Part shown: positions 1 to 7,896 of the stretch, in pieces
Position numbering within the stretch: position 1 is the first letter of the stretch
Layout of the letters: each line of letters begins with the position of its first letter
Assembly: GCA_002342785.1 (NCBI GenBank)
Contig: DDQV01000118.1
Coordinates: forward strand, 1 to 13,933
Direction of reading: 5' to 3'
From: Fusobacteriaceae bacterium UBA2433
GTDB lineage: Bacteria > Fusobacteriota > Fusobacteriia > Fusobacteriales > Fusobacteriaceae
DNA length: 13,933 nucleotides
Made by a program: the position numbers and the translations under genes
The notes under the pieces: model-generated
Seen by the model: the letters and a program-made list of their open reading frames with translations, nothing else
What the model was told of the DNA's origin: nothing
The model's database searches: none

Positions 1-72
1 GATAAAAAATCTGGTATTTCAATACAAAGAGATTAAATAAAAAATTATTGATTAAAAATTTCTTAATTATAT

Positions 73-101
73 TTTACATTTTGAAAAAACTATGTTAAAA
101 T
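73..101 (+). promoter_or_regulatory. Sigma-70-type promoter of the met operon
   Basis: A -35 box TTTACA (73-78), a 17-base spacer and a -10 box TAAAAT (96-101) are preceded by TG at 93-94, which makes an extended -10. Transcription should start near 107-109, about 60 bases before the leader peptide and 265 before metY. The surroundings are AT-rich, so chance matches occur, but spacing and the extended -10 are all good. Bases 1-72 hold nothing firm: stop codons in two + frames at 34-36 and 38-40 could end an upstream gene, and the choice cannot be made here. Confidence 0.65.
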
Positions 102-169
102 ACTTCAAATAAAAACTTTAGTATCAAAAAATAAAACTAATTCAAATAATAATAAGTGAGTTGATTAAC

Positions 170-226
170 ATGTATAATTCAAAAATTGAACAATTAAATA
201 TACTAATGCTAATGATGCTGTGGTAG
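170..226 (+). CDS. Methionine-rich leader peptide of the metY-metF-metH operon
   Basis: This is an 18-codon ORF, ATG at 170 to TAG at 224-226, encoding MYNSKIEQLNILMLMMLW. Three of the last six sense codons are Met (206-208, 212-214, 215-217), interleaved with Leu codons CTA, CTA and CTG. It lies in the untranslated leader of a methionine biosynthetic operon, and its end overlaps strands of the hairpins that lead to the intrinsic terminator at 310-342. This is the layout of amino-acid attenuators such as trp, his and leu, in which ribosome stalling on the regulatory codons decides the RNA fold. Inference: the peptide senses charged elongator tRNA-Met. The ribosome binding site is weak (GTGAG, 156-160, nine bases before ATG), which is the main caveat. 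The Leu codons leave open a leucine signal, but the downstream genes argue for methionine. Confidence 0.7.
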   Translation: MYNSKIEQLNILMLMMLW

Positions 227-342
227 AGTTTGTAACTTAAATTTTAAATTTAAGAACAGACTCATTTTGTATTAACTTACGAGTTTGTTCACTAGCATCT
301 TTAATTAGAAAGCCTGTGGAAAACTCCACAGGCTTTTATTTT
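206..342 (+). promoter_or_regulatory. Candidate methionine transcription attenuator (alternative RNA folds)
   Basis: Several pairings compete. GATGCTGTG (214-222, inside the Met codons) pairs with CACTAGCATC (290-299, one bulge). CTTAAATT (236-243) pairs with AATTTAAG (247-254). GAACAGACTC (254-263) pairs with GAGTTTGTTC (281-290), ten pairs with one G-U. GTTTGTTCAC (283-292) pairs with GTGGAAAAC (316-324), one bulge, and would break the terminator. CTGTGG plus AGTTT (218-223, 227-231) is complementary to 321-331, the terminator loop and 3' arm. CTGTGG occurs both in the leader codons (218-223) and in the terminator 5' arm (314-319), the strand-1/strand-3 similarity expected of attenuators. 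A ribosome stalled on Met codons would mask 214-231 and free 290-299. Which antiterminator wins needs energy calculation. No S-box or T-box motif was recognised. Confidence 0.6.
310..342 (+). terminator. Intrinsic terminator in the metY leader
   Basis: AAGCCTGTGGA (310-320) and TCCACAGGCTT (325-335) form a perfect 11-pair stem with loop AAAC, followed by TTTATTTTAT. It is by far the most GC-rich stretch of the leader. It sits 31 bases upstream of metY and downstream of the promoter and leader peptide, so it should stop transcription before the structural genes unless the fold is altered. Confidence 0.9.
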
Positions 343-373
343 ATAAAAAAAACAATTAACAGGAGGAACAATT

Positions 374-1645
374 ATGAATTTTAAATTTGAAACATTACAA
401 CTACATGCTGGACAAGTAAAAGATACTCTAACTGGGTCTCGTGCTGTACCTATCTATCAAACTGCATCTTATACTTTTAAAGATGCAGACCACGGAGCGA
501 GGTTATTTAATTTAGAAGAAGAGGGAAATATATATACAAGAATAGGAAATCCAACTAACGAAGTATTAGAAAAAAGAATAGCAGCATTAGAAGGTGGTGT
601 AGGAGGTTTAGCAGTAGCATCAGGGTCAGCGGCTATAACATATGCTCTCTTAACTATTGCTAGATCAGGCGATGAGATTGTTTCAGCAAAGGGAATCTAT
701 GGAGGTAGTTATAATTTTTTATCTAATACGATAGAAGATTTTGGAATAAAAACTAGATTTTTTGAAACATCTAATTTAGATACTTTAGAAAAAGCTATAA
801 CACCTAAAACAAAAGTAATCTTTATAGAAACACTAGAAAATCCCACAGGTCAAATAGTTGATTTAGATGCCATATCAGAGATAGCGCAAAAATACAAATT
901 GCCTTTAGTTGTAGATAATACTTTTGGAACACCATATCTAATAAAACCTATTGAACATGGAGCAAATATAGTAGTTCATTCAGCTACAAAATTTTTAGGT
1001 GGACATGGAACGACCATAGCAGGAGTTATTGTTGATGGTGGAAATTTTAACTGGAAAGATGATAAATTTAAATCTTTTAATATCCCTGATCCTGGATATA
1101 ATAATCTAATATATTCTGATCTAGGAGAACAAGCATTTATATTAAAAGCTAGAGTAAGATTATTAAGAGATACGGGAGCTGCTCTCTCTCCATTTAATGC
1201 TTTTTTAATATTACAAGGAATAGAAACTTTATCTCTTAGAGTAGAAAGACATGTGGAAAATGCAAAAAAAATTGCTGAGTTTCTAAAATCAAATTCAGAA
1301 GTAGATTGGATAACCCACCCAGAATTTACAACTAAAGAACAAAAAGAATTAGCTAATAAATATTATAAAAGAGGTGTAGGATCGATATTTACTTTAGGAT
1401 TACACGGGGGAAAAGAACGAGCAAAAAGATTTATAGAAAGCTTAGAAATCTTTTCTCATCTAGCTAATGTTGCTGATGCAAAATCCTTAATAATTCATCC
1501 TGCAAGTACAACTCATAGCCAACTTAGCGAGAAACAATTAGAAGCTGCAGGAATAAAATCAAATATGATAAGAATTTCAATAGGATTAGAAAATATAGAT
1601 GATTTAATAGAAGATTTAAAAAATGCAATAATAAAATCCAAATAA
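374..1645 (+). CDS. metY: O-acetylhomoserine sulfhydrylase (MetY)
   Basis: This is a 423-residue PLP enzyme of the Cys/Met metabolism family and a cytosolic homotetramer by family precedent. It condenses O-acetylhomoserine with sulfide to give homocysteine, bypassing cystathionine. Visible motifs are the start LHAGQ (10-14), the PLP-phosphate/partner-active-site segment YTRIGNPT (54-61), ASGSAA (82-87), the PLP-ring aspartate in VVDNTF (D181), and the Schiff-base lysine in SATKFLGG (K206). The length and the long insertion around 220-255 fit O-acetylhomoserine sulfhydrylase better than cystathionine gamma-synthase or gamma-lyase, which are nearer 380-400 residues. AGGAGG (361-366) lies seven bases before ATG. 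It is the first gene of the operon, directly after the leader terminator, so it is the first target of attenuation. Substrate choice (acetyl rather than succinyl ester) is a family inference. Confidence 0.92.
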   Translation: MNFKFETLQLHAGQVKDTLTGSRAVPIYQTASYTFKDADHGARLFNLEEEGNIYTRIGNPTNEVLEKRIAALEGGVGGLAVASGSAAITYALLTIARSGDEIVSAKGIYGGSYNFLSNTIEDFGIKTRFFETSNLDTLEKAITPKTKVIFIETLENPTGQIVDLDAISEIAQKYKLPLVVDNTFGTPYLIKPIEHGANIVVHSATKFLGGHGTTIAGVIVDGGNFNWKDDKFKSFNIPDPGYNNLIYSDLGEQAFILKARVRLLRDTGAALSPFNAFLILQGIETLSLRVERHVENAKKIAEFLKSNSEVDWITHPEFTTKEQKELANKYYKRGVGSIFTLGLHGGKERAKRFIESLEIFSHLANVADAKSLIIHPASTTHSQLSEKQLEAAGIKSNMIRISIGLENIDDLIEDLKNAIIKSK

Positions 1646-1690
1646 AATACTAATAAACTAATTACTAAATTTAAATGCTTAGGAGAAAAT

Positions 1691-2566
1691 ATGAAAATAA
1701 AAGATTTATTTAAAAATAAAAACACAGTTATCTCATTTGAGATATTTCCACCAAATAAAAAATTTCCAGTAGAAAATATATATAAAACCATCGATGAATT
1801 ATCAAAATTAAATCCAGATTATATAAGTGTAACCTATGGAGCAGGAGGAACTACACAAGACAGAACTGTCGAAATTACTAATAGAATAAAAAACATAAAT
1901 AAAATAGAAACTATGGCTCACCTCACTTGTATAGGAGCCACAGAAGAATCTATAAATGCCACTTTAAAACAATTAAAAAATAATGGAATAAAAAATATAT
2001 TAGCTCTTAGAGGGGATATCCCAAGAGATCAAATTCATGATTCAAAGTTTAGTTATGCTAGTGATCTTGTGAAACATATAAAAAAAGATGGTTCTTTTTC
2101 AATAGGTGGTGCATTTTATCCTGAAGTACATTTTGAAAATAATGATCTATTAGACCTTTTTCATCTAAAAACAAAAGTAGATTCTGGAACAGATTTTTTA
2201 GTCTCACAATTATTTTTTGACAATGAAGATTTTTATAAATTTAAAGAAAAAACTCAAAAATTAAATATAAACGTTCCACTAGTTGCAGGAATATTACCAG
2301 TAACAAATTACAAACAGATTCAAAAAGTAAGGGAACTTTGCAATGCAAAAATCCCTAGAAAATTTCAAACAATATTAGATAAATTTAAAGATGACCCAAA
2401 AGCACTAGAAGAAGCGGGAATAATATATGCCACAGAACAAATAATTGATCTAATAGCTTCTGGAGTGGACGGAGTCCATATATATACAATGAATAAAGTC
2501 CATGTAACTAGAAAAATTTTAGAAAATATAAAATATATCCGTGAAGGAATAAAGGAGGCAAAATAA
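1691..2566 (+). CDS. metF: 5,10-methylenetetrahydrofolate reductase (MetF)
   Basis: This is a 291-residue flavoprotein of the bacterial MTHFR family, an FAD-binding TIM barrel. It reduces 5,10-methylene-THF to 5-methyl-THF, the methyl donor for the MetH encoded next. Family motifs are SFEIFPP with the conserved catalytic glutamate (E17), SVTYGAGG (46-53), HLTCIGA (77-83), and the ALRGD segment (D109) that corresponds to the folate-contacting aspartate of E. coli MetF. The length matches the catalytic-only bacterial form, with no regulatory extension. AGGAG (1681-1685) stands five bases before the ATG. The 45-base gap after metY shows no terminator. One base separates its stop from metH, and the metH ribosome binding site lies inside the 3' end of this gene, suggesting coupled translation. 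Confidence 0.95.
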   Translation: MKIKDLFKNKNTVISFEIFPPNKKFPVENIYKTIDELSKLNPDYISVTYGAGGTTQDRTVEITNRIKNINKIETMAHLTCIGATEESINATLKQLKNNGIKNILALRGDIPRDQIHDSKFSYASDLVKHIKKDGSFSIGGAFYPEVHFENNDLLDLFHLKTKVDSGTDFLVSQLFFDNEDFYKFKEKTQKLNINVPLVAGILPVTNYKQIQKVRELCNAKIPRKFQTILDKFKDDPKALEEAGIIYATEQIIDLIASGVDGVHIYTMNKVHVTRKILENIKYIREGIKEAK

Positions 2567-2567
2567 A

Positions 2568-5500
2568 ATGGATATAAAAGATATTTTGAAGGAAAGAATA
2601 ATGGTTTTAGACGGTGCTATGGGCACATCTATACAAAATTATAATTTAACTGAAGATGATTTTAGAGGGGAGAGATTTAAAAATTTTCCCTCTAAATTAA
2701 AGGGAGCCAATGAAATTCTAAATTTGACTAAACCTGATGTTATAAAAGAGATATATAACAGCTATATTTTTGCCGGAGCAGATATTATTGAAACAAATAC
2801 CTTTAATGGAAACACAATATCTATGTCAGATTATAATCTAGAAGACCTGGCATATGAAGTTTCTTTAGAAGGAACTAAATTGGCCAAATCAGCAGCTTTA
2901 GATTATTTTAAAAAAACTAATAAAAAAATATGGGTAGCAGGATCTATAGGCCCTTCAAATAAAAGTATTACTATCAATTCATCAAAAGTAAATTTTGATA
3001 TATTAAAAAATGCTTACAAAAAACAAATTAGTGGAATCCTTCATGGTGGTGGGGATATTCTTCTTATTGAAACTATATTTGATGGTTTAAATGCAAAAGC
3101 AGCAGTTGTTGGAGCAGAAGAAATTTTTGAAGAAGAGGGAAAAGTTCTCCCTATAATGATCTCAGCTACAGTTGATAAATTTGGAAGAATATTATCTGGA
3201 CAAACTATAGAATCATTGGTCGTCTCTTTAGATAGAGATTCTATTATATCTTTTGGTTTAAATTGTTCTTTTGGAGCTACTGAATTATTACCTCTTATAG
3301 ATAAATTAGGAAAGTTCACTCATAAACCTATTTCAATATATCCAAATGCCGGACTCCCAAATGAAATAGGGGAATATAGTGAGAAACCAGAGGAAACTAT
3401 AAAAATATTAAATAATTTAATTAATAATTCTGGAATAAATATTATAGGAGGATGTTGTGGTACAACTCCTAAACACATAAAACTAATAGCAGATGCGGTC
3501 AAAGATCAAAAACCTAGAGTTTTAAAAGAAAGATCTTTAGAATTTAGTATTTCAGGAAATGAAGTTTTAACTAAAAAAGGATTTTTAATTGTAGGTGAAA
3601 GAAATAATGTAGCAGGGTCTAGAAAATTTGCAAGACTTATAAAAGAAAAAAAATATGATGAAGCTTTAGAAATCTCAAGAACTCAAGTAAAAAAAGGTGC
3701 TAACATTTTAGACCTTAATTTAGATGATGGACTTATAGATTCCAAAGTTGAGATGAAAAAATATATAAAATTACTTTTATCTTCTACAAATACTGCTAAT
3801 ATTCCAGTTATGATTGATTCTTCTAACTTTGATATCATAGAAGAAGGACTTAAAAATCTTCCATCTAAGGGAATTGTTAACTCTCTTAGCCTAAAAGATG
3901 GAGAGAAAGAATTCATTAGAAAAGCCAAAATAGTTAAAAAATATGGTGCGGCTTTAGTAGTCATGGCCTTTGATGAAACTGGCCAAGCAAATACATTTAG
4001 AAAAAAAATAGAAGTTTCCAAAAGATCCTATGATCTCTTACTAAGAATAGGTTTTTTACCTACTGATATTATTTTTGATACAAATATTTTAACCATTGGT
4101 ACAGGTGAAAAAACAGATAGAAATTATGCAAAAGATTATATTAATTCTATAAAATGGATAAAAGAAAATTTACCCTATGCAAAAACAAGTGGAGGACTCA
4201 GTAATGTTTCATTTGCTTTTCGAGGAAATAATCCACTAAGACATGCAATTCATCAAATATTTTTAAATTTAGCCAAAGAAAGTGGATTAGATATGGTAAT
4301 TATGAATCCTGGAGAAGATACAATTGAAATAAATAAATCTTTAGAAGATAAGATCTATAGCTTAATAATGAATACAGAAGATATATTAGATTCACTTTTA
4401 GATGAACAGATAGAAAAAGTAACCACTATAAAACCTATGGGTGAAAAATTAAATCCAAGGGAACAGATTATCGATAACTTAGTTAATGGAAATAAATTAA
4501 ACCTAACAACTCTTATAGATTTCTTATTAAAAGATTATTCTCCCATATCAATTATACAAAATATATTAATGGAAGGAATGGAAAGAGTCGGAAAATATTT
4601 TAATACTGGGAAATTATTCTTACCTCAAGTAGTTAAAAGTGCTGTAATAATGAAAGAAGCTGTAGCTTATTTGACGCCATTTATTGAAACTGAAAAAGTT
4701 GATATTGATAATAAAGCTACCATAGTTATGGCCACTGTAGATGGTGATGTTCATGATATTGGAAAAAATATAGTAAAAACTGTTTTAGAATGTAATGGAT
4801 ATAAGATTATCGATTTAGGAGTAATGACTTCTATGGATAAAATAATAACTACAATTAAAAATGAAAAAGTTGATGCTGTTGCTCTAAGTGGCTTAATAAC
4901 ACCTTCTCTTTACGAGATGGCAAGAGTAGCTAAAGAGATGACAAAGAAAAAAATAAATATTCCTCTTTTCGTTGGAGGTGCTGCTACATCTGAACTTCAT
5001 ACAGCAATAAAAATAGAACCAAATTATATTGGTAATGTATTTCACCTTACAGATGCCTCTAATACCGTTTTGGTATTAGATAAAATATTAGCAAAAAATC
5101 AAATATATATAGATTCAGTACTTGATTCATATAAAATGTTAAGAGAGGCTTATGTAAAAAATGAAGAAACTAAAACTTATTTAAGTTTAGAAGATGCCTT
5201 TAATAAAAGAAAAAAAATCATTAATAAAGTAATTAAACCATCAAAAATGGGTATATTTGATATAAAAATGACTGTTGAAAACTTAGAAAAATATATTGAT
5301 TGGGATATATTTTTACACAATTGGAAAGTTAAAGAAACCTCAAAAGAAAAAGAAATTTTAGAAGATGCTAAAAAACATTTAAAAATATTGAAAGATGAAA
5401 ATTTAAAAATATCTGCTAGATATGGAATCTTCAATGTAGAAAAAAAATCAAATGACATCTTAACAATTAATAATTTAGATCTTCCTATGGTAAGAACACA

Positions 5501-5969
5501 ACAATGGGAAACCTCTATATCTTTAACAGATTTTGTAGAGACTAAAGATTATATCGGATCTTTTGTAGTATCTATTGCTCCGGTCTCTGGAAAAACAGAA
5601 TATGAGGACATAATGTATAAATTACTTGGAAATAGATTAGCAGAAGCTGCCTCTAACTATTTAGAAGAAGAAGTCAGTAAAATAATAAATGTTAAGATAA
5701 GACCAGCCTTTGGTTATCCAATCTTACCTGATCATTCTATGAAAAAAGAAATATTTGATTTGATGAATGTTTGGGAGTTAGGATTAACTCTTAGTCCAAC
5801 TTATACTATGACTCCTATCCATAGCGTTTGTGGTCTATTATTTTTTAGTGAAAATGCCAAATATTTTGATCTTGGAAAAATTGACAAAAATCAAGTTAGA
5901 TCTTTAGCAAAATATAGAAAAGTAGATTTTGATACGATGAAAGAGAATCTAGGTATTTCAATCTATTAA
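2568..5969 (+). CDS. metH: Cobalamin-dependent methionine synthase (MetH)
   Basis: This is a full-length 1133-residue MetH, close to the usual 1150-1230. It transfers methyl from 5-methyl-THF through methylcobalamin to homocysteine. Modules in order: homocysteine/zinc barrel (about 1-310, LDGAMGTS near the start, zinc cysteines C233, C296, C297); pterin barrel (about 335-600, GERNNVAGSRKF 343-354, DLNLDDG from 382, SNVSFAFRGN from 545); cobalamin cap (about 640-720); B12 Rossmann domain with the cobalt-ligand motif DVHDIG (D727, H729); and the AdoMet reactivation domain (about 890-1133, RPAFGYPILPDH 1045-1056). The reactivation domain is often missing or split in anaerobes, but here it is intact, so the enzyme should rescue its own oxidised cob(II)alamin with a flavodoxin-type reductant. 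AAGGAGG (2551-2557) lies in the end of metF. It implies that the cell makes or imports B12; no cobalamin riboswitch is seen in this operon. Confidence 0.97.
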   Translation: MDIKDILKERIMVLDGAMGTSIQNYNLTEDDFRGERFKNFPSKLKGANEILNLTKPDVIKEIYNSYIFAGADIIETNTFNGNTISMSDYNLEDLAYEVSLEGTKLAKSAALDYFKKTNKKIWVAGSIGPSNKSITINSSKVNFDILKNAYKKQISGILHGGGDILLIETIFDGLNAKAAVVGAEEIFEEEGKVLPIMISATVDKFGRILSGQTIESLVVSLDRDSIISFGLNCSFGATELLPLIDKLGKFTHKPISIYPNAGLPNEIGEYSEKPEETIKILNNLINNSGINIIGGCCGTTPKHIKLIADAVKDQKPRVLKERSLEFSISGNEVLTKKGFLIVGERNNVAGSRKFARLIKEKKYDEALEISRTQVKKGANILDLNLDDGLIDSKVEMKKYIKLLLSSTNTANIPVMIDSSNFDIIEEGLKNLPSKGIVNSLSLKDGEKEFIRKAKIVKKYGAALVVMAFDETGQANTFRKKIEVSKRSYDLLLRIGFLPTDIIFDTNILTIGTGEKTDRNYAKDYINSIKWIKENLPYAKTSGGLSNVSFAFRGNNPLRHAIHQIFLNLAKESGLDMVIMNPGEDTIEINKSLEDKIYSLIMNTEDILDSLLDEQIEKVTTIKPMGEKLNPREQIIDNLVNGNKLNLTTLIDFLLKDYSPISIIQNILMEGMERVGKYFNTGKLFLPQVVKSAVIMKEAVAYLTPFIETEKVDIDNKATIVMATVDGDVHDIGKNIVKTVLECNGYKIIDLGVMTSMDKIITTIKNEKVDAVALSGLITPSLYEMARVAKEMTKKKINIPLFVGGAATSELHTAIKIEPNYIGNVFHLTDASNTVLVLDKILAKNQIYIDSVLDSYKMLREAYVKNEETKTYLSLEDAFNKRKKIINKVIKPSKMGIFDIKMTVENLEKYIDWDIFLHNWKVKETSKEKEILEDAKKHLKILKDENLKISARYGIFNVEKKSNDILTINNLDLPMVRTQQWETSISLTDFVETKDYIGSFVVSIAPVSGKTEYEDIMYKLLGNRLAEAASNYLEEEVSKIINVKIRPAFGYPILPDHSMKKEIFDLMNVWELGLTLSPTYTMTPIHSVCGLLFFSENAKYFDLGKIDKNQVRSLAKYRKVDFDTMKENLGISIY

Positions 5970-5995
5970 TTTTCTAATAAAATATATTAAAAAAA

Positions 5996-6030
5996 TCCTC
6001 TACTATAAATAGTAGAGGACTCTTTTTATT
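5996..6030. terminator. Bidirectional terminator between metH and the SPOUT methyltransferase gene
   Basis: TCCTCTACTA (5996-6005) pairs perfectly with TAGTAGAGGA (6010-6019) around loop TAAA. T-rich sequence follows on the + strand (6021-6033), and an A-run precedes the stem (5989-5995), which gives a T-run on the - strand. It serves two convergent genes whose coding ends lie 57 bases apart. Confidence 0.9.
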
Positions 6031-6589
6031 TTTCTCCTAATAATCTATCTAAGATTATAGCAACTGCAGATCTTACTGACAGATGGTTGTATTTTGTCTT
6101 TCCTCTTATAGGATCTAAAATATGAGTACAGCTATCCATGATCTCATCTATTAAACCATGACCAGTCCCAAATAATAATAGATAAACATTATCATCATTA
6201 AATATTTTTTCACTCATCCCTTCATAAGAGATTGAATTTTCATAAACTCTTGCAGAAGTTGTTATAATTATTGGTTTTTTTCCTTCAGCTTTTTCTATCT
6301 CTTCTACAGCTTTTTCTATACTTTCAGTTACAAATGTACTAGAAAATGCCGCTTCTCTATCTTTATTATAATTTCCACCAAATCCATCTTTCCAATATCC
6401 AATTACTCTACTAGTCAATTCTACTTGAGCATCTACTGGAGTAATTATATGATATCCTTTTATGTCATAAGTCTTACAACTCCTAGATATATCATGGATA
6501 TCAAAATTTGTTACTGATGTAGCAACTGTTTCTTGGTTTCTGTTATACACGGGATAGTGTACTAAACCTAAATATATTTTTTCTCTCAT
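6026..6589 (-). CDS. SPOUT-type RNA methyltransferase (Methyltrn_RNA_4 family)
   Basis: This 187-residue protein resembles the trefoil-knot SAM-dependent methyltransferase family represented by Thermotoga TM1570. Its substrate RNA site is, to my knowledge, not firmly assigned. The SPOUT cofactor-knot motifs are clear: LLFGTGHGL (138-146), ILDPIRG (157-163) and YNHLSVRSAVAIILDRL (167-183). The N-terminal half (HYPVYNR at 11-17, TSVTNFDIHDI at 24-34) is typical of this family. The protein would be cytosolic. It is the last gene of the - strand cluster, starting 17 bases after the carbonic anhydrase-like gene, with GGGAG seven bases before its ATG. Its place after trmD, itself a SPOUT tRNA methyltransferase, is conserved in spirit with Thermotoga and supports a role in tRNA or rRNA modification. 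The family call is strong and the target is unknown. Confidence 0.88.
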   Translation of the reverse strand: MREKIYLGLVHYPVYNRNQETVATSVTNFDIHDISRSCKTYDIKGYHIITPVDAQVELTSRVIGYWKDGFGGNYNKDREAAFSSTFVTESIEKAVEEIEKAEGKKPIIITTSARVYENSISYEGMSEKIFNDDNVYLLLFGTGHGLIDEIMDSCTHILDPIRGKTKYNHLSVRSAVAIILDRLLGEK

Positions 6590-6606
6590 TTATTTTCTCC
6601 CTTTTT

Positions 6607-7128
6607 CTATTTTACTTCTTCTAATTCCTTTGTATAGATATCTATATCTTTTATATATACATCTTTCGCATACTTTAGATATTCAATATATTTATCTGAT
6701 AATTTTTTCTTTACTACAGCAGGATTTCCAATCACTAAACTACCTTCTTCAATCTTTAGATTAGCACCTACAACAGATCCAGCTCCTACCAAACAATTTT
6801 TTGGTATAGTCGATCCATTTAATAAAATAGCACCCATTCCAATCAAGCAATTATCGCCAATAGTACATCCATGAATAATAGCATTATGTCCTACAGTAAC
6901 TCCAACTCCTAAAGTAACAGGATAAGGTGCGTCTCCATGTACTATACAGTTATCTTGTATATTAGAACTATTTCCAATAATAATTTTACTCATATCTCCA
7001 CGTACTACTGCTCCAAACCAAATACTTACATCTTCGCCTAACTCAACATCTCCTACTATAGTAGCATTAGGAGCTATATAATTATTTTTACCCATTTTTG
7101 GTTTTTTATCTTTTAAAGAATATATCAA
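6607..7128 (-). CDS. Gamma-class carbonic anhydrase-like protein (YrdA/PaaY type)
   Basis: This 173-residue protein is a left-handed beta-helix built of hexapeptide repeats (about 15-140: ATIVGD, VSIWFG, CLIGMG, NCLVGAG), followed by a C-terminal alpha helix. The metal ligands of the gamma carbonic anhydrase fold are all present: H64 (VHGD), H81 (VGHN) and H86 (IIHG). R43 and D45 (VVRGD) and Q58 lie at the trimer interface. Members hydrate CO2 or remain of unproven activity; some act in thioester hydrolysis or as metal-binding scaffolds. The start is TTG at 7126-7128, chosen because GGGAGGAG (7137-7144) is spaced eight bases from it. The nearby ATG (7133-7135) is out of frame and one base from that site. 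It sits between trmD and the SPOUT gene without obvious functional connection. Confidence 0.88.
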   Translation of the reverse strand: MIYSLKDKKPKMGKNNYIAPNATIVGDVELGEDVSIWFGAVVRGDMSKIIIGNSSNIQDNCIVHGDAPYPVTLGVGVTVGHNAIIHGCTIGDNCLIGMGAILLNGSTIPKNCLVGAGSVVGANLKIEEGSLVIGNPAVVKKKLSDKYIEYLKYAKDVYIKDIDIYTKELEEVK

Positions 7129-7182
7129 AATTCATTCTCCTCCCTTTAAAAAAATTTTCATCTTTTTTTATCAGTTATGATT

Positions 7183-7896
7183 CTAAAGTTCTTCTACTAT
7201 CTCTTTTAATAATTTTTTTTCTTCCTTTGTAAATTCTTTTTTTTCTAATAGATCTGGTCTTCTTAAATAAGTTCTTTTAAGACTTTCTTTTTTTCTCCAC
7301 AATTCTATATTTTTATGGTGTCCAGAAAGTAATATTTCTGGAATTTTTAATCCGTCAAATTCTGCTGGACGAGTATAGTGAGGATGATCTAACAAACCAT
7401 TGTAAAATGAATCCTGTTCATAGGATTCTTTATTTATTACACCTGGTAGGAGTCTAGCAATTGAATCAGTTATCACCATTGCTGGTAACTCTCCACCAGT
7501 CAAAACGAAATCCCCAATAGATATTTCTAAATCTACTTTTTTTTCTATAACTCTCTCATCTATACCTTCATAATGACCTGCTATTATAGTTATTTCTTTT
7601 TCGAAGCTTAGTTCATTAGATAATTTTTGATTTAGTGTTATTCCTTGAGGTGAGGTATAAATTATCTTTCCAGTAGTTTTTTCCAAAGCCTTAAAAATAG
7701 GTTCAGCTTTTAATACCATTCCTGCTCCTCCACCAAATGGAGTATCATCAGCAGTATTATGTTTATCGAAAGTATAATCTCTTATATCAATAATATTTAT
7801 CTCTAATGACCCACTATTTATAGCTCTCTTAATTATACTTTCACTTTTAAACCCATCAAACATGGCAGGAAAAAGAGTTAAAATATTTATTTTCAT
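7183..7896 (-). CDS. trmD: tRNA (guanine37-N1)-methyltransferase (TrmD)
   Basis: This 237-residue SPOUT enzyme methylates N1 of G37, next to the anticodon, in tRNAs reading CNN and some other codons, and so prevents +1 frameshifting. The start MKINILTLFP and the segments DTPFGGGAGMV (51-61), YTSPQGITL (80-88), AGHYEGIDERV (106-116) and IGDFVLTGGELPAM (127-140) form the knotted SAM site. DHPHYTRPAEF (170-180) belongs to the tRNA-binding and catalytic part. Its length is near the usual 240-250. Its ATG overlaps the rimM stop by four bases (ATGA, 7893-7896), so translation is coupled to RimM. The usual downstream rplS is not here; a carbonic anhydrase-like gene follows after 54 bases with no terminator seen. 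Confidence 0.97.
   Translation of the reverse strand: MKINILTLFPAMFDGFKSESIIKRAINSGSLEINIIDIRDYTFDKHNTADDTPFGGGAGMVLKAEPIFKALEKTTGKIIYTSPQGITLNQKLSNELSFEKEITIIAGHYEGIDERVIEKKVDLEISIGDFVLTGGELPAMVITDSIARLLPGVINKESYEQDSFYNGLLDHPHYTRPAEFDGLKIPEILLSGHHKNIELWRKKESLKRTYLRRPDLLEKKEFTKEEKKLLKEIVEEL

Noticed and set aside
1..40. C-terminal tail of an upstream + strand gene (stops at 34-36 or 38-40)
   Set aside because: Two frames end within four bases of each other and only 11-12 codons are visible, so neither can be preferred.
220..228. GTGGTAGAG resembling a tRNA D-loop, inside a GATGCT...AGCATC outer stem
   Set aside because: No matching anticodon arm, TTC-loop or seven-pair acceptor stem can be laid out; the leader-peptide attenuator explains the region better.
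108..373. SAM (S-box), cobalamin or tetrahydrofolate riboswitch, or Met T-box, upstream of metY
   Set aside because: None of the conserved core motifs I know for these classes (such as the T-box GGTGGnACC element) is present; a covariance-model search would settle it.
3041..4021. Minus-strand open frames inside metH
   Set aside because: They are antisense shadows of a well-conserved coding region, with no ribosome sites and low-complexity Ser/Phe/Ile-rich products.
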